Shown one piece after another: positions 21,040 through 32,418 of a stretch of 64,000 nucleotides of DNA (position 1 is the first letter of the stretch; every line of letters begins with the position of its first letter). This DNA is from Candidatus Palibaumannia cicadellinicola (GTDB taxonomy: Bacteria > Pseudomonadota > Gammaproteobacteria > Enterobacterales > Enterobacteriaceae). A model generated the notes under the pieces. The model was not told the DNA's origin. It saw only the letters and a program-made list of their open reading frames with translations, and did no database searches. The stretch covers positions 558,001 to 622,000 of the forward strand of contig NZ_CP011787.1 of assembly GCF_001269425.1 (NCBI RefSeq). Reading direction: 5' to 3'. The position numbers were made by a program, and so were the translations under genes.

Positions 21040-21507
21040 ATGAAAGTAATTAAAGGTATGATTACTGCTCCTAATGCGCACATTGCAATAGCAATTGCTA
21101 GCTTTAACCAATTTGTCAATGATAGCCTACTTAATGGTGCAATAGATATTTTGATTCGCATTGGTCAGGTTAAAGACGAAAATATTACTGTAGTATGGGT
21201 ACCAGGAGCCTATGAGTTACCGCTAGTTGTAAGTAATTTGGCAAAAAGTAATAAATACAATGCCGTAGTTGCTTTAGGTACTATTATACGTGGAGGTACC
21301 GCACATTTTGATTTTATTGCTAGAGAGTGTAGTTCTGGTCTATCCAAAGTAGCTATTAATAGTTCTATACCTGTAACATTTGGCGTTCTTACAACTGAAA
21401 GTCTTGAGCAAGCCATACAACGTGCCGGTGGAAAAGCTGGTAATAAGGGCGCAGAAGCAGCATTAGCTACTTTAGAAATGATTAATGTATTACAAGCTAT
21501 TAAATAA
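21040..21507 (+). CDS. ribH: 6,7-dimethyl-8-ribityllumazine synthase
   Basis: Penultimate riboflavin enzyme: joins the RibD pathway product (after dephosphorylation) to the 3,4-dihydroxy-2-butanone 4-phosphate made by RibB. It has 155 residues (E. coli 156, where it is also called ribE). The motifs VPGAYELP and [13 protein letters not shown], which includes the catalytic histidine, are intact, as are the GVLTTES and AGNKGAEAA segments that form the phosphate site. 33 bases downstream of ribD and 13 bases upstream of nusB. Confidence 0.97.
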   Translation: MKVIKGMITAPNAHIAIAIASFNQFVNDSLLNGAIDILIRIGQVKDENITVVWVPGAYELPLVVSNLAKSNKYNAVVALGTIIRGGTAHFDFIARECSSGLSKVAINSSIPVTFGVLTTESLEQAIQRAGGKAGNKGAEAALATLEMINVLQAIK

Positions 21508-21520
21508 TAAATACTGAGTA

Positions 21521-21955
21521 ATGAAGGATAATTATTTGAAACGAACTAATCGTCGCCGTACTAGAGAATGTGCTGTTCAGGCACTGTACTCATGGCAGTT
21601 ATCTCATAACGATATTTTAGATATAGAAGTACAATTCCTAGCAGAACAAAATACTCAAGGTATTGATTTAGCTTATTTTCACGAGCTATATTATGGTACT
21701 GCGATAAAAGCTAAAGTACTAGATCAGCTTATGGCGCCATATTTATTACGTCCATTAGATCAATTAGGACATATAGAACGTGCTGTTTTGCGAATTGCAT
21801 TATATGAACTTAGTAACAGTAAAGACGTACCATATAGAGTTGCAATTAATGAAGCCATAGAGCTAGCAAAAACTTTTGGTGCAGAAGATAGTTATAAGTT
21901 TATTAATGGTGTTCTAGAAAATACTGCTCCTAAGATTCGTCCAGACAAAAAATAA
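21521..21955 (+). CDS. nusB: Transcription antitermination factor NusB
   Basis: Binds boxA RNA with S10 (NusE) and takes part in rRNA antitermination. It has 144 residues (E. coli 139), starting at ATG 21521. The arginine-rich N-terminus [18 protein letters not shown] matches closely, as does [18 protein letters not shown] near the C-terminus. It follows ribH with a 13-base gap, the widespread ribH-nusB arrangement. The next E. coli gene, thiL, is gone; 155 bases separate nusB from pgpA. Confidence 0.97.
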   Translation: MKDNYLKRTNRRRTRECAVQALYSWQLSHNDILDIEVQFLAEQNTQGIDLAYFHELYYGTAIKAKVLDQLMAPYLLRPLDQLGHIERAVLRIALYELSNSKDVPYRVAINEAIELAKTFGAEDSYKFINGVLENTAPKIRPDKK

Positions 21956-22110
21956 CTTACTGATAATAGCTATTTGTAGTTAAATAATTTGATATCAAAT
22001 TGCATTTTGTGAATTTTAACTAATTAATCTTTATTTTCACCATATGCGTAATAATCATCCAATACAGTATAATTTATTCTGGTTATTATCATTTTCAATA
22101 AACACTTACT

Positions 22111-22608
22111 ATGACTAATTACGCAAAAAATCGTTTGAAACTATTTAATCCATTGCACTTACTTGCTACTGGATTTGGTAGCGGAATGTTTTATTGGATG
22201 CCTGGTACAGCTGGATCACTAGTAGCAATTCCATTATGGTGGATATTAATATCTTTATTTCATTGGTCATGCAATGTACTAATATTAATATTCAGTATTA
22301 TATTAGGTATTTATGTTTGTCATAAGACAGCATGCCATATTGGGGTGCATGATCATAGTTGTATTGTCTTGGATGAATTGGTAGGCATGTGGATAACGTT
22401 AATTATGTTACCTAACAATAACATTATTTGGATAATTATTGGATTTATATTATTTCGTTATTTAGATATTTGTAAACCTGGGCCAATTATATGGTGTCAT
22501 CGTAAAATTAAAGGAGGAATAGGTATAATTATCGACGATGTTATCGCTGGGATAATAGCTGCAATTATCATAAGAATGATATATTCTTTAGGGAGTTTTT
22601 TTAGATAA
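22111..22608 (+). CDS. pgpA: Phosphatidylglycerophosphatase A
   Basis: Inner-membrane phosphatase that makes phosphatidylglycerol from its phosphate. It has 165 residues (E. coli 172), ATG at 22111. GFGSG and PGTAGSLVAIP near the N-terminus, GVHDHSCIVLDELVGMW in the middle and GIGIIIDDVIAGI near the end are the family motifs, with the acidic residues of the active site present. About four membrane segments. Together with psd and plsC this gives three phospholipid genes in the window. Follows nusB after the lost thiL. Confidence 0.95.
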   Translation: MTNYAKNRLKLFNPLHLLATGFGSGMFYWMPGTAGSLVAIPLWWILISLFHWSCNVLILIFSIILGIYVCHKTACHIGVHDHSCIVLDELVGMWITLIMLPNNNIIWIIIGFILFRYLDICKPGPIIWCHRKIKGGIGIIIDDVIAGIIAAIIIRMIYSLGSFFR

Positions 22609-23611
22609 CAACTATAATAGATTTATATTTAAAATAGTTCAAATGATGATATAAAAAAAATGCCTAATTATAGGCAATCAGCATGAAAGTAATATTACAA
22701 TACTATTTTAGTATATTTGTACTAACTGATGTGTCAATAATTAGTGAATACTTACATATCATATAAAAGTACTAACTAATTATCAACTTTAGGTAAGTAA
22801 TGGAAAAAAAATATTATTTTAATAACTTAATTTAAAATATTAAATTACTCAATATATGCAAGCATTGCATTAAGCACTAATATTCAACTTATATACATAG
22901 ATTATATATATTCTAAAGTATACAATTTGCAAAAATAGCTTCGCTAATATAGACGCTAAGTTTTATAAAAGTAAATTAATAATTTCAAAAAATAGCTACC
23001 TTATGGTAATCACCATAGATAGAAATACTGCTGTAATACTTATAAAAATACTTTGTTTTTTATAAAAACAACCTTTAATTAATAAGTATTGTCATAATAT
23101 GAAAACTAGTATCAGCTTGCAGTGCAGTAGAGTAGTTTAACTATTATAAAAATAATTATTTATTCTTATTTATTCCATCCCTGTAAAGTGGCCATAAATA
23201 TTTGCTGTATCCTAAATAATTTTACTAAAGCTAAATTAAATAATACTACTATGCTGATTATTTATCCTATTTTTCGCTATATCGACTACTACCTTGGGTA
23301 AAAATATCATTTTTAGTAATTTGGGTTTAATTTATTAGTGATACTAATTAATAATTGTTAACGACGATGACCTAATTAGGATGTCAATAGCACTAAGGAA
23401 GCAACTTGTTATTAAACTTATAGATATACATACATATACTTACTTATAGTAGTAAGTAGTTCATTCTAGTTCCCTAGATACTAGGACTAGGAGACTAAAG
23501 TAATAGTAGTATAAATTACTAAAATTTTTTATTTATAAGCTGCTATTAATAGATTTTTGGATCTATTAGAATTTTATTTTTAATATAATAAACAATAAGT
23601 AAATATTAAAT
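22609..23611. other. 1.0-kb gap without a gene
   Basis: AT-rich stretch between pgpA and ppa, which converge. I found no protein remnant that I could name; in E. coli yajO, dxs and ispA follow pgpA. It contains an intrinsic terminator facing the minus strand (22653-22676), about 935 bases past the ppa stop, and an imperfect hairpin built on CTAGTTCCCTAG and CTAGGACTAG at 23466-23490. Probably a decayed gene region. Confidence 0.5.
22653..22676 (-). terminator. Orphan intrinsic terminator on the minus strand
   Basis: TGCCTA (22661-22666), loop ATTA, TAGGCA (22671-22676) form a six-pair stem; on the minus strand the stem is followed by eight T (22660-22653). The plus strand has no T tract after it, so it does not serve pgpA. 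The nearest minus-strand gene upstream, ppa, ends 935 bases away, so either ppa has a long 3' end or a gene or small RNA has been lost or missed. Confidence 0.6.
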
Positions 23612-24169
23612 TTATATAGTATTAGTAAAATTAATTTTTTTGTTCTGAGCTCGTTTAAAAGATAAAATAATCTGATCTTTAGCATATTGAGCATTTTTCC
23701 AACAGTCTACTTTAACCCATTTACCAGATTCTAGATCTTTATAGTGCTCGAAAAAATGAATAATCTGCATACGTAGTAGCTGCGGTAAATCATCAATATT
23801 TATTATATTTTCATATTCTTTAGATAACTTTGAATGTGGAACTGCAATCAACTTAACATCTTCACCAGATTCGTCTGTCATTTTTAGCATTCCAATTGGA
23901 CGACAACGTATTACTGAACCTATCTGTAGCGGATATGGTGTTGGCACAAGAACATCTATAGGATCACCATCTAATGATAGAGTATAGTTAATGTAACCGT
24001 AGTTACAAGGATAAAACATTGTAGTTGACATAAAACGATCAATAAAGACAACTCCTGTTTCTTTGTCTACTTCATATTTTACCGGAATTGCAGTATTTGC
24101 TGTAATTTCTATAATTACATAAATATCATCTGGTATATTTTTTCCTGCTGGAACTAAATTTAAGCTCAT
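23612..24169 (-). CDS. ppa: Inorganic pyrophosphatase
   Basis: Soluble family I enzyme that hydrolyses pyrophosphate released by biosynthesis, pulling those reactions forward. It has 185 residues (E. coli 176), ATG at 24169. The substrate and metal site residues are in the region [13 protein letters not shown] (KYEVDKETG), YPCNYGYI and DGDPIDVLV, plus [11 protein letters not shown] near the end. The C-terminus is about nine residues longer and lysine-rich. Single gene; proS lies 106 bases upstream on the same strand. In E. coli the two genes are far apart, so this is a junction between rearranged blocks. Confidence 0.97.
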   Translation of the reverse strand: MSLNLVPAGKNIPDDIYVIIEITANTAIPVKYEVDKETGVVFIDRFMSTTMFYPCNYGYINYTLSLDGDPIDVLVPTPYPLQIGSVIRCRPIGMLKMTDESGEDVKLIAVPHSKLSKEYENIINIDDLPQLLRMQIIHFFEHYKDLESGKWVKVDCWKNAQYAKDQIILSFKRAQNKKINFTNTI

Positions 24170-24275
24170 ATTAATTTCCTATTTACTAACATATTAAATT
24201 ATATAAATATTTTACTGAAAAAGTAATATACTGGCTAAGTATTAATATGTAATTATTAAAATTATAAATATTCAG

Positions 24276-26009
24276 TTAACGCATTCCTATAGTGATTTTA
24301 TCAGTGATAAAATCAACAATAGTACTTAATTTAATTATCTGTATTTCCCCGCTCCTCCTATTTTTATATTCAATCTCTTCATTATCAAGAAGACGATCAC
24401 TAATGATTATAATATGTGGTACACCAATTAGTTCCATATCAGCGAACATTACTCCTAGGCGCTCTTTTCTATCGTCTAATAATACATCGATATTGCTAGT
24501 ACTGAGCTTGTGATAAATTGTTTCAGCGGTATTTTTAATACGTAAAGAGTTATGTAAATTAATAGGTAAAAGAACAACATTAAAAGGTGCTATTACTTCT
24601 GGCCATACAATACCTTTATTATCATGGTACTGTTCTATAGTCGCAGCAATCAATCGTGTAATACCGATACCATAGCAGCCCATCGTAACGATGGTGTTAC
24701 AGCTATTTTTATCTTGAACCATAGCTCTCATAGCTCTAGAATATTTCTTTCCTAGCTGGAAGATATGTCCAACTTCAATTCCGCGTTTAATATTTATAGT
24801 TCCATGTCCATCTGGACTTAGATCGCCATTAACAACTTGTCTTAGATCTGCAACTTCTGGCAAAGCTACATCTCTTTCCCAGTTGACTCCAAAAAAATGT
24901 TTCCCTTGAATATTTGATCCAGTAACAAAGTTACTCATTAACGCAACACTACGATCAATTACTATTGGTAAAGGAAAATTTATAGGTCCTAGTGAAAATA
25001 TACTAACATTAAGATTGAGAATATTTCTGATATAATCTTCGGTAGCAAAAATAATAGGTTTTGCTACTTGGGGTAATTTCTCGACCTTAGTTTCATTGAT
25101 AACATGATCACCTCGCAACATTAGCGCAACCAGTGGTTGTTTAACATCTTCTTTTGCATGTACAAAAATCATTTTAACTGTTTTTTCTACCGGTAATTTG
25201 TATTTTTTAACTAAATCAGCAATAGTAAAGACATCATACGTATCTACTAGATGCATCTTTTCACTAGGTTTATCACGTTTAGTCGATGGTATTACTGCTT
25301 CTACCATTTCAATATTAGCTGCATAATTAGAAGTCGTAGAAAATACTATTTGTTCCTCACCGGTACCAACTAGTACATGAAATTCATGTGATATATGACC
25401 ACCTATAGAACCTGTATTAGCTTGTACTGCACAAAAATTTAGACCCATACGAGTAAAAATATTATTGTAAGTACTATACATTTGATTATAAGTCGCCTGT
25501 AGCGACTCTTGACTAGTATGAAAAGAGTAAGCATCTTTCATAACAAATTCACGCGAACGCATTACTCCAAATCTTGGTCTAACTTCGTCACGGAATTTTG
25601 TTTGAATCTGGAAAAAATTAAGTGGTAGTTGTTTATAAGAACTTACTTCATTACGAATAAGATCTGTAATAACTTCTTCATGGGTAGGACCTAGCAGAAA
25701 TTTACGTTTGCTTCTATCAGTAAAACGTAGTAATTCCTGACCATATTGGTTCCATCGTCCGCTTTCTTGCCAAAAATCTGCTGGTTGTACTATCGGCATA
25801 GATACTTCTATAGCCCCAGTATTATTCATTTCTTCTCGTACTATGCTTTCTACCTTACGTAGAATTCTTAAACCTATAGGCAACCAAGTATAAATTCCAG
25901 ATGCTAATTGACGAATCATTCCTGCACGTAGCATCAGTTTGTGGCTGATAACTTCTGCATCTCCTGGTATATTTTTCATAGTAGCAAGTAAATATTTGCT
26001 AGTACGCAT
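24276..26009 (-). CDS. proS: Prolyl-tRNA synthetase (bacterial type, with editing domain)
   Basis: Class II synthetase charging tRNA-Pro. It has 577 residues (E. coli 572), starting at ATG 26009. Motif 2 appears as [26 protein letters not shown] sequence ([17 protein letters not shown]), and motif 3 as [10 protein letters not shown] near 444-453. Between motifs 2 and 3 lies the full insertion domain (about 220-400) that deacylates Ala-tRNA-Pro, so editing is likely retained. The C-terminal anticodon-binding domain is complete ([20 protein letters not shown]). Lies between ppa and tRNA-Leu, all on the minus strand. Confidence 0.98.
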   Translation of the reverse strand: MRTSKYLLATMKNIPGDAEVISHKLMLRAGMIRQLASGIYTWLPIGLRILRKVESIVREEMNNTGAIEVSMPIVQPADFWQESGRWNQYGQELLRFTDRSKRKFLLGPTHEEVITDLIRNEVSSYKQLPLNFFQIQTKFRDEVRPRFGVMRSREFVMKDAYSFHTSQESLQATYNQMYSTYNNIFTRMGLNFCAVQANTGSIGGHISHEFHVLVGTGEEQIVFSTTSNYAANIEMVEAVIPSTKRDKPSEKMHLVDTYDVFTIADLVKKYKLPVEKTVKMIFVHAKEDVKQPLVALMLRGDHVINETKVEKLPQVAKPIIFATEDYIRNILNLNVSIFSLGPINFPLPIVIDRSVALMSNFVTGSNIQGKHFFGVNWERDVALPEVADLRQVVNGDLSPDGHGTINIKRGIEVGHIFQLGKKYSRAMRAMVQDKNSCNTIVTMGCYGIGITRLIAATIEQYHDNKGIVWPEVIAPFNVVLLPINLHNSLRIKNTAETIYHKLSTSNIDVLLDDRKERLGVMFADMELIGVPHIIIISDRLLDNEEIEYKNRRSGEIQIIKLSTIVDFITDKITIGMR

Positions 26010-26161
26010 ATTTCTCCAAATGTACGCAATATTAGCCTAAATAATTTATTATATCCCTGCCTGTAGTACCTATAAATATAAAATATATAGATATTAGCTA
26101 TTCAATATAAAAAATTAAATTAGATTATGCATACATACATAAATATAAAAAATTTTTTTTA

Positions 26162-26243
26162 TGCCGAAGACCGGAATCGAACCGGTATACCAAAAGGTGG
26201 TTGATTTTGAATCAACTGCGTCTACCAATTTCGCCACTTCGGC
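26162..26243 (-). tRNA. leuX: tRNA-Leu (CAA)
   Basis: Minus-strand cloverleaf with acceptor arms GCCGAAG and CTTCGGC and anticodon loop TTCAAAA (anticodon CAA, reading UUG). The sequence follows E. coli leuX apart from the long variable arm, which is shortened. CCA is not encoded (A73 is followed by T). A six-pair hairpin GTCTAC/GTAGAC (26261-26278) precedes it, perhaps in the precursor. Confidence 0.96.
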
Positions 26244-26377
26244 TATTTGTTTTTGTTTATGTCTACTAACATGTAGACTATAAGCTAATTATAAATTATT
26301 GTTCTAATGAACATTTAGTATTTTTTTAACAATTAAATTAAAATTAATTTATTTAATTATTATATTAATCTATATTA

Positions 26378-27259
26378 TCATAAAGTTTTTAACCAACCTA
26401 ATTTAAGACTTAAAGTATTAAAATAATTGTAATTATTAGGATGAATTAAATATAAGTAATCATTACTACGCTGAATAATAATTTCTTCTCCATACTTAAT
26501 TGGAACAGCTATCTGACTATCACAACTAATTTTTACATCAGGTTTCAAGTTAGTACATTTACATTTGAGTCGTATTTTGCTATTACCATTAATAACTAAC
26601 GGGCGAGAAGAAAGAGTATGCGGAAACATAGGTACTAATAATATACTATCGACAGTAGGTATAATAATAGGACCACCGGCAGAAAGAGAGTAAGCAGTGG
26701 AGCCAGTAGGAGTAGATATAATTATCCCATCAGCACGTTGAGAAAATGCAAAATAATCATCAATATAAACATCAAATTCAATTATATTTGATATATTACC
26801 AGAATGTAAAACAACTTCATTAATAGCTGTAATAGGTTTTCCACATATATTTTTATGGCAAATACGCACATCTAGCAAAAATCGTTTTTCACTACTATAA
26901 TTACCTAATAGAATATCAGATAATTGTTTTAATGCTGAGTCGTCATCTATATCAGTTAGAAAACCTACATTACCACGATTAATGCCAATAACTTTTATCT
27001 CGTAGCGGGATAATATACGTGCAGCACCCAGCATATTTCCATCACCACCTATAATAATAGCAAGATCAGCCTGTTTGCCAATATCTGCTATATTACCAGT
27101 AATAGCATCGTATAATGCTAAATTATTAGCAAGTTTAACTTCTACAATAACTTTAATACCCTTTCTTATTAACCAATAGTACAGTTGTTTATGGGTAGTG
27201 AGTGCATTTTTATGACGGGGATGCCCAATAATCCCGATTGTATTAAATTTTACAGTCAT
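26378..27259 (-). CDS. nadK: NAD kinase
   Basis: Phosphorylates NAD to NADP using ATP. It has 293 residues (E. coli 292), ATG at 27259. The catalytic GGDGNML motif is at 71-77, with [10 protein letters not shown] following and the NAD-binding [19 protein letters not shown] near 175-193. Divergent from grpE, the same arrangement as E. coli nadK-grpE, where recN follows nadK; recN is not present here. Together with nadB it shows NAD(P) synthesis capacity. Intact. Confidence 0.97.
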   Translation of the reverse strand: MTVKFNTIGIIGHPRHKNALTTHKQLYYWLIRKGIKVIVEVKLANNLALYDAITGNIADIGKQADLAIIIGGDGNMLGAARILSRYEIKVIGINRGNVGFLTDIDDDSALKQLSDILLGNYSSEKRFLLDVRICHKNICGKPITAINEVVLHSGNISNIIEFDVYIDDYFAFSQRADGIIISTPTGSTAYSLSAGGPIIIPTVDSILLVPMFPHTLSSRPLVINGNSKIRLKCKCTNLKPDVKISCDSQIAVPIKYGEEIIIQRSNDYLYLIHPNNYNYFNTLSLKLGWLKTL

Positions 27260-27314
27260 GTTATTGCTTAAATTAGCATTTTTTACATTTTGCCAGTTTG
27301 ATTATATTTAGTCT

Positions 27315-27340
27315 CTTGAATACTAACTATTCATCCCCAT
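27315..27340 (+). promoter_or_regulatory. Sigma-32 (heat shock) type promoter of grpE
   Basis: CTTGAAT (27315-27321) and CCCCAT (27335-27340, continuing AATAA) are separated by 13 bases, matching the sigma-32 consensus. The start of transcription would fall about 35 bases before the grpE ATG. Together with the groES promoter it suggests heat-shock control has survived. Confidence 0.75.
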
Positions 27341-27381
27341 AATAACCGAACTAGCAAAAGGCTAAAGCGCGGAGACAACGC

Positions 27382-27996
27382 ATGATAAGTCAAGAAAACA
27401 ATACACCTGACGAACAAATGCTACAAAACAGCGAAAAAATGCAAGATCAGCTAACTGCGGCTGAAGCAGAAACTACTACCACTACTACAGTTATAGATAC
27501 TAAAAATGAGATTAATGAGCGTATTGAAGCTATACAGCATGAACTATTACAGATGCAGCAACGTGAAAGAGATAACCTTCTCCGCGCTAAGGCAGAAATT
27601 GAAAACATGCGCCGCCGCAGCGAAATAGAATTAGAAAAAGCTTATAAGTTTTCTATAGAACGTTTTGCAACTGAATTACTACCAGTTATTGATAATTTAG
27701 AACGTGCATTATATATGTCAGATAAATCTAATAGCTATATTGCTTCCACAGTTGAAGGAATTGAGCTTACTTTGAAATCTCTACTAGACACAGTAAGTAA
27801 ATTCGGTATCGAAGTAGTTAGTAAAACAAATGTTCCATTTAACCCAGATATCCATCAAGCAATGACAATACAAGAATCTGAAAATTATCCACCTAATTAT
27901 GTTATGATAGTAATGCAGAAAGGTTATATACTTCATGGACGTCTCATTAGACCAGCTATGGTGACAGTATCTAAAGCTGCTGCTAATAATCCATAA
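27382..27996 (+). CDS. grpE: Nucleotide exchange factor GrpE
   Basis: Homodimeric exchange factor that releases ADP from DnaK. It has 204 residues (E. coli 197), ATG at 27382, preceded by CGGAG. A low-complexity, Thr-rich N-terminus (about 1-45) leads to a long dimerising coiled coil (about 45-100) with [16 protein letters not shown], then the C-terminal beta domain with [19 protein letters not shown]. The N-terminal segment is slightly expanded. Divergent from nadK. dnaK and dnaJ are outside this window. Confidence 0.97.
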   Translation: MISQENNTPDEQMLQNSEKMQDQLTAAEAETTTTTTVIDTKNEINERIEAIQHELLQMQQRERDNLLRAKAEIENMRRRSEIELEKAYKFSIERFATELLPVIDNLERALYMSDKSNSYIASTVEGIELTLKSLLDTVSKFGIEVVSKTNVPFNPDIHQAMTIQESENYPPNYVMIVMQKGYILHGRLIRPAMVTVSKAAANNP

Positions 27997-28667
27997 AATT
28001 AATGATATATTATCATAATATAGTAATTAATGATAGCATAACATAATAGCTGGTTATTAGTTTTTTATCACAATCTATTGACGATTGAAATAGCAAAAAC
28101 AGCGAAACTCTGATCAATGAAATATTAGTAATGTTATTGCTCTTATTTTAGCCTATTATAAAATTATTATTTGTGTTTTGCATTTTTATCCCATAAAAAT
28201 AATGAATTTATTAGTAATTAGTAGTAAATACATTGCAACCTAAGTTGAAATTATAATTTTCTGGATATGATGAAATCATTAACACTATATTTAGTACAGG
28301 TGTTAGTACATGTTTTGGTAACATAAATCCAGGTAGATCATAAAAAATAATATTTTTGTACATATTAATTAGTTAGGGCTGAATATTGGTATGTTCTGTT
28401 CAAAAGTTTTAACAGAACATTATAACTAATGAGCCGGCTTAGTAGTACTCAGCCATAAGAATAATATTGCCCTAAACTAAAATTAAAAAGTTAACTGCGC
28501 TAAGTTAAGTTAGTATATTAAATTCTTTAAATACATATTTGTTTTTGGGGGTAAATAGTAATACCTGCTACACATTATTTATCAAAAAAATAAATTATCT
28601 TAATAGTTTTTAACAACTGACTTTTTATAATAAATAGTATTTAGTATTTAAATTTACTTATTTCAAA
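27997..28667. other. 671-base gap without a gene, with a 30-base near-palindrome
   Basis: Between the convergent genes grpE and nadB. No open frame or nameable remnant. ATGTTCTGTT (28391-28400) and AACAGAACAT (28411-28420) flank a ten-base centre that itself folds (AAAAG/TTTT), giving an almost perfect palindrome. There is no T tract on either side, so a standard terminator is unlikely. Confidence 0.5.
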
Positions 28668-30281
28668 TTATGGTTTTAAAATAGTTGGTCGTGAATAATG
28701 TTGCTGCATAGTAGGATAGTCTAACGTATAGTGTAGACCTCTGCTCTCTTTGCGTAGTAGTGCACTTTTAACTATAAGCCTAGCAATATGAAGTAAATTA
28801 CGTATTTCTAGCAAATTATTAGAGATAATAACATTATCATAATAATATTCAATTTCGCTAGTAAGTAAATTAATGCTATTTAGTGCACTATCTAGTAGTG
28901 TACTGTTACGTACAATACCAACATTATTCCACATAATTAGCCGTAGTTTTTGCAAATTATGCTTTAATAATTTAGTGTCAATTTCACTAACATTATTATA
29001 ATTATGCCAAGGCGGTAACTTATGAACTTTTCTTACTATAGTTGGCAGCTTATTAGATATAATGTCTAAAGAAGCAGACCAGCCATATACTATACACTCT
29101 AATAGAGAATTAGATGCTAGTCTATTAGCACCATGTAATCCAGTATAGCTAACTTCACCAATAGCATATAACCCATCAATATCTGTACGCCCATATTGAT
29201 CTACTATAACCCCCCCGCAGGTATAGTGTGCAGCAGGAACTATAGGAATTTTTTGGCTAGTTAAATCAAGATTAATTTTTAGTAACTTACTATATATATT
29301 AGGAAATTTATTAATAATCACCTGCTTAGGTTTATAACTAATATCTAAATACATGCACTTAGCTTCTAAACGTTTCATTTCATAATTAATTGCGCGCGCT
29401 ATAATATCCCTAGGCGCTAGTTCTGCGCGTAAGTCAAAATCAGGCATAAAACGACTACCATCAGGTCGATACAGATAGGCGCCTTCTCCACGTAGCGCTT
29501 CAGTGAGGAGAAAATTTGGTGCATTGGGATTAAATAAAGAAGTTGGGTGAAACTGATTAAACTCAAGATTTGCTACCCTGCATCCAGCTCTCCAGGCAAT
29601 GGCTATACCATCACCAGATGATATATCTGGGTTAGTCGTATATTGATATACATTAGATGCTCCCCCTGTGGCTAGCACAACTGCGGCATGTGCATAGCAT
29701 CGTTCTACTTGTTTTTTTGATGAGTTCCAAATATAAGTACCAATAACCCGTTTAATCCCGCATAACCCGATAGTATTAGATGTAACTAAATCTACTGCAT
29801 TACATTGTTCTAATATTCTAATATTAGAATGTTTTCTTACTTTATTAATAAGAATAGTTGCTATAGCTTTACCAGTAGTATCAGCAGAATGTAATACTCT
29901 ACGGTGACTATGGCCTCCTTCTAGATTGAGATGATAACTGTTATTAGATGATTTATTGTCATTAACTAAATCAAATAGTACACCTTGCTGAACTAACCAA
30001 TCTACGCATTTTCTAGCATTACCAATGATAAATTCTACGGCCTTATCGTCGCATAGACCTGCGCCTGTTCTTACAGTATCATCTATATGATCATTAATGC
30101 TATCAGTATCAGCAAAAACGGCGGCTATGCCCCCCTGTGCGTACCAAGTTGAGCAATTATGTAATTGATTTTTACTAATTACTATTACATTACAGTGTTC
30201 AGCTAGACGAAGCGCTAGTGATAAACCAGCAGCACCACTACCTATAATTAGTACATCAGTAACATATTCTAATGATTTCAT
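28668..30281 (-). CDS. nadB: L-aspartate oxidase
   Basis: FAD enzyme that oxidises L-aspartate to iminoaspartate, the first step of de novo NAD synthesis. From ATG 30281 it has 537 residues (E. coli 540). The FAD dinucleotide-binding motif [17 protein letters not shown] is at about 10-26; [37 protein letters not shown] and the C-terminal helical domain with [14 protein letters not shown] are intact. The frame is open upstream to 30356 but that extension would run into the tRNA gene at 30326-30398, so the internal ATG matching E. coli is correct. It consumes aspartate, as does AspA. NadA and NadC are not in the window. Confidence 0.97.
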   Translation of the reverse strand: MKSLEYVTDVLIIGSGAAGLSLALRLAEHCNVIVISKNQLHNCSTWYAQGGIAAVFADTDSINDHIDDTVRTGAGLCDDKAVEFIIGNARKCVDWLVQQGVLFDLVNDNKSSNNSYHLNLEGGHSHRRVLHSADTTGKAIATILINKVRKHSNIRILEQCNAVDLVTSNTIGLCGIKRVIGTYIWNSSKKQVERCYAHAAVVLATGGASNVYQYTTNPDISSGDGIAIAWRAGCRVANLEFNQFHPTSLFNPNAPNFLLTEALRGEGAYLYRPDGSRFMPDFDLRAELAPRDIIARAINYEMKRLEAKCMYLDISYKPKQVIINKFPNIYSKLLKINLDLTSQKIPIVPAAHYTCGGVIVDQYGRTDIDGLYAIGEVSYTGLHGANRLASNSLLECIVYGWSASLDIISNKLPTIVRKVHKLPPWHNYNNVSEIDTKLLKHNLQKLRLIMWNNVGIVRNSTLLDSALNSINLLTSEIEYYYDNVIISNNLLEIRNLLHIARLIVKSALLRKESRGLHYTLDYPTMQQHYSRPTILKP

Positions 30282-30325
30282 TATTGTGAATCGGATTAAA
30301 TCTAGATTAGATGATAGTATTAGTG

Positions 30326-30398
30326 TGGCCCCTGCTGGATTTGAACCAGCGACCAAACGATTATGAGTCGACTGCTCTAACCACTGAGCTAAGGGGCC
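30326..30398 (-). tRNA. ileX: tRNA-Ile2 (CAU, lysidine type)
   Basis: Minus-strand cloverleaf with acceptor arms GGCCCCT and AGGGGCC and anticodon loop CTCATAA. The body is nearly identical to E. coli tRNA-Ile2 rather than to either methionine tRNA; C34 must be changed to lysidine by TilS to read AUA. CCA is not encoded. In E. coli ileX also lies next to rpoD, which supports the call. Confidence 0.93.
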
Positions 30399-30411
30399 AC
30401 ACTAATAGTGA

Positions 30412-30440
30412 ATTATAAATAGTGACGATCAACTGGTCTA
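30412..30440 (-). promoter_or_regulatory. Sigma-70 promoter of tRNA-Ile2
   Basis: On the minus strand TAGACC (30440-30435), 17 bases, then TATAAT (30417-30412). Transcription would start near 30405, just before the mature tRNA 5' end at 30398. Confidence 0.6.
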
Positions 30441-30464
30441 TAGTTTTTTTTAAAATGATAAATT

Positions 30465-32348
30465 TTAATCGTCTAAAAAGCTACGCAACACTTCTGAACG
30501 ACTTGGATGACGTAATTTACGTAATGCCTTTGCTTCAATTTGTCGTATTCTTTCACGGGTAACGTCAAATTGTTTACCAACTTCTTCTAATGTATGATCA
30601 GAATTCATATCAATACCAAAACGCATGCGTAATACCTTAGCTTCACGAGCTGTCAGACCAGCTAGTACGTTATGGGTAGCCGAACGTAAGCTTTCAGATG
30701 TAGCTGATTCTAGAGGAAGCTCTATATTTGTATCTTCAATAAAATCACCTAGATGTGAATCTTCATCATCACCGATAGGTGTTTCCATAGAAAGAGGTTC
30801 TTTAGCTATTTTTAGTACCTTACGAATTTTTTCTTCTGGCATAAGCATACGTTCTGCTAGTTCTTCTGGTGTTGGTTCTCGTCCAATTTCTTGTAACATT
30901 AGCCGAGAAACACGGTTCAGCTTATTAATAGTTTCAATCATATGTACAGGAATACGAATAGTACGGGCTTGATCTGCAATAGATCTAGTAATAGCTTGAC
31001 GAATCCACCAAGTGGCATAAGTAGAGAATTTGTAGCCACGGCGATATTCAAATTTATCTACTGCCTTCATCAGACCAATATTACCTTCCTGAATCAAATC
31101 AAGAAACTGTAAACCTCGGTTAGTATATTTTTTTGCTATAGAAATAACTAAACGTAAGTTTGCTTCTACCATCTCTTTTTTAGCACGACGAGCTTTAGCT
31201 TCACCGATTGACATACGTCTATTAATTTCCTTTACGTGTTCAATACTTAGCCCAGTTTCTTCTTCTATTTTACGTAATTGTTTTATACTACTACGCACCA
31301 TTTCATTTACTTTATGTAATTTTTCAGACCATGGTGTATTCATTGTTAGTGCAGTTTGTAACCAAATTTCACTAGCTTCATTACCTAAAAATAACTTAAC
31401 GAAGTATTTTTTTGGCATGTGACTAATTTCTACACATAACTTCATAATTAAACGTTCTTGAGTACGCACTCGATCCATCATCATACGCATATTTTTTACT
31501 AAATAGTCGAACTGTTTTGGTACTAAATGGAACTGCTTAAATATATAAGATAGTTTACTAATTTCTTCTATTGCTTTAGTATTACTACGTCCCTTAGTAT
31601 TAATGATATGTTTTGTTATTTCATATTGTTCACGTAATTCAATAAATTTTTGGTTAGCTAATTCTGGATCTATGCTACTATCACTATCTTCATTAGCATG
31701 ATCGTGATGATCTATGTCTTCTATGTCTTCTTCTTCTTCTTCTTCTTCTTCTTCTTCGTTATCAGTTAGTTCTGATGGCAGTTCTGGAATATGACTAGTA
31801 TTCGCCATCATATCAATTTCTTCAATATTATTATTATCGAAAAAATCGATAATAATATCTGATATACGTATTTCACCGTATGCAATTCTGTCGTACTGTT
31901 TAAGCAGATAAGCAATAGCCTCAGGATACTCTGCAACAGAGCATTGCACTTGATTAATTCCATCTTCTATACGTTTAGCAATATCAATTTCGCCTTCGCG
32001 AGTAAGTAGCTCCACAGTACCCATTTCACGCATATACATGCGTACTGGATCTGTAGTACGACCAATTTCTGACTCTACGCTAGACAATACCTGGGCAGCT
32101 GCTTCTACAGCATCGTCATCATCTGTAGTATCTGAGGTAGTTTCAGCTAAAAGTAGATCATCAGCATATGGTGCTTCTTCCATAACTTGGATGCCCATGT
32201 CATTCATCATCTGGATGATATCTTCTATCTGATCGGAGTCAACAATATCTTCAGGTAGGTGATCGTTAACCTCAGCAAAAGTTAAATAACCTTGCTCCTT
32301 GCCACGAGTTACAAGTAACTTAAGCTGTGAATGCTTGTTTTGTTCCAT
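30465..32348 (-). CDS. rpoD: RNA polymerase sigma-70 factor RpoD
   Basis: Primary sigma factor. I take the ATG at 32348, which gives 627 residues (E. coli 613) beginning [20 protein letters not shown] like E. coli; an ATG ten codons upstream is a less likely start. Regions 1.1, 1.2 ([11 protein letters not shown]), 2 ([20 protein letters not shown] and [10 protein letters not shown]), 3 and 4 (the -35 helix-turn-helix in [20 protein letters not shown]) are all complete. The non-conserved region carries ten consecutive glutamates encoded by a pure GAA repeat (31728-31757). Third gene of the rpsU-dnaG-rpoD operon. Confidence 0.98.
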   Translation of the reverse strand: MEQNKHSQLKLLVTRGKEQGYLTFAEVNDHLPEDIVDSDQIEDIIQMMNDMGIQVMEEAPYADDLLLAETTSDTTDDDDAVEAAAQVLSSVESEIGRTTDPVRMYMREMGTVELLTREGEIDIAKRIEDGINQVQCSVAEYPEAIAYLLKQYDRIAYGEIRISDIIIDFFDNNNIEEIDMMANTSHIPELPSELTDNEEEEEEEEEEDIEDIDHHDHANEDSDSSIDPELANQKFIELREQYEITKHIINTKGRSNTKAIEEISKLSYIFKQFHLVPKQFDYLVKNMRMMMDRVRTQERLIMKLCVEISHMPKKYFVKLFLGNEASEIWLQTALTMNTPWSEKLHKVNEMVRSSIKQLRKIEEETGLSIEHVKEINRRMSIGEAKARRAKKEMVEANLRLVISIAKKYTNRGLQFLDLIQEGNIGLMKAVDKFEYRRGYKFSTYATWWIRQAITRSIADQARTIRIPVHMIETINKLNRVSRLMLQEIGREPTPEELAERMLMPEEKIRKVLKIAKEPLSMETPIGDDEDSHLGDFIEDTNIELPLESATSESLRSATHNVLAGLTAREAKVLRMRFGIDMNSDHTLEEVGKQFDVTRERIRQIEAKALRKLRHPSRSEVLRSFLDD

Positions 32349-32418
32349 AAAAGGTATCCAAACCATAGAAATATGCAATTTTAGTTAAAATAAGTGGTAT
32401 AACGTAATATCAATTAAT

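Noticed and set aside
30282..30356. Upstream extension of nadB by 25 codons
   Set aside because: It overlaps the tRNA-Ile2 gene on the same strand and has no counterpart in NadB; the ATG at 30281 matches the E. coli start.
30326..30398. Elongator tRNA-Met
   Set aside because: The CAU anticodon fits, but the body follows tRNA-Ile2 (GGCCCCT acceptor) and it sits beside rpoD like ileX.
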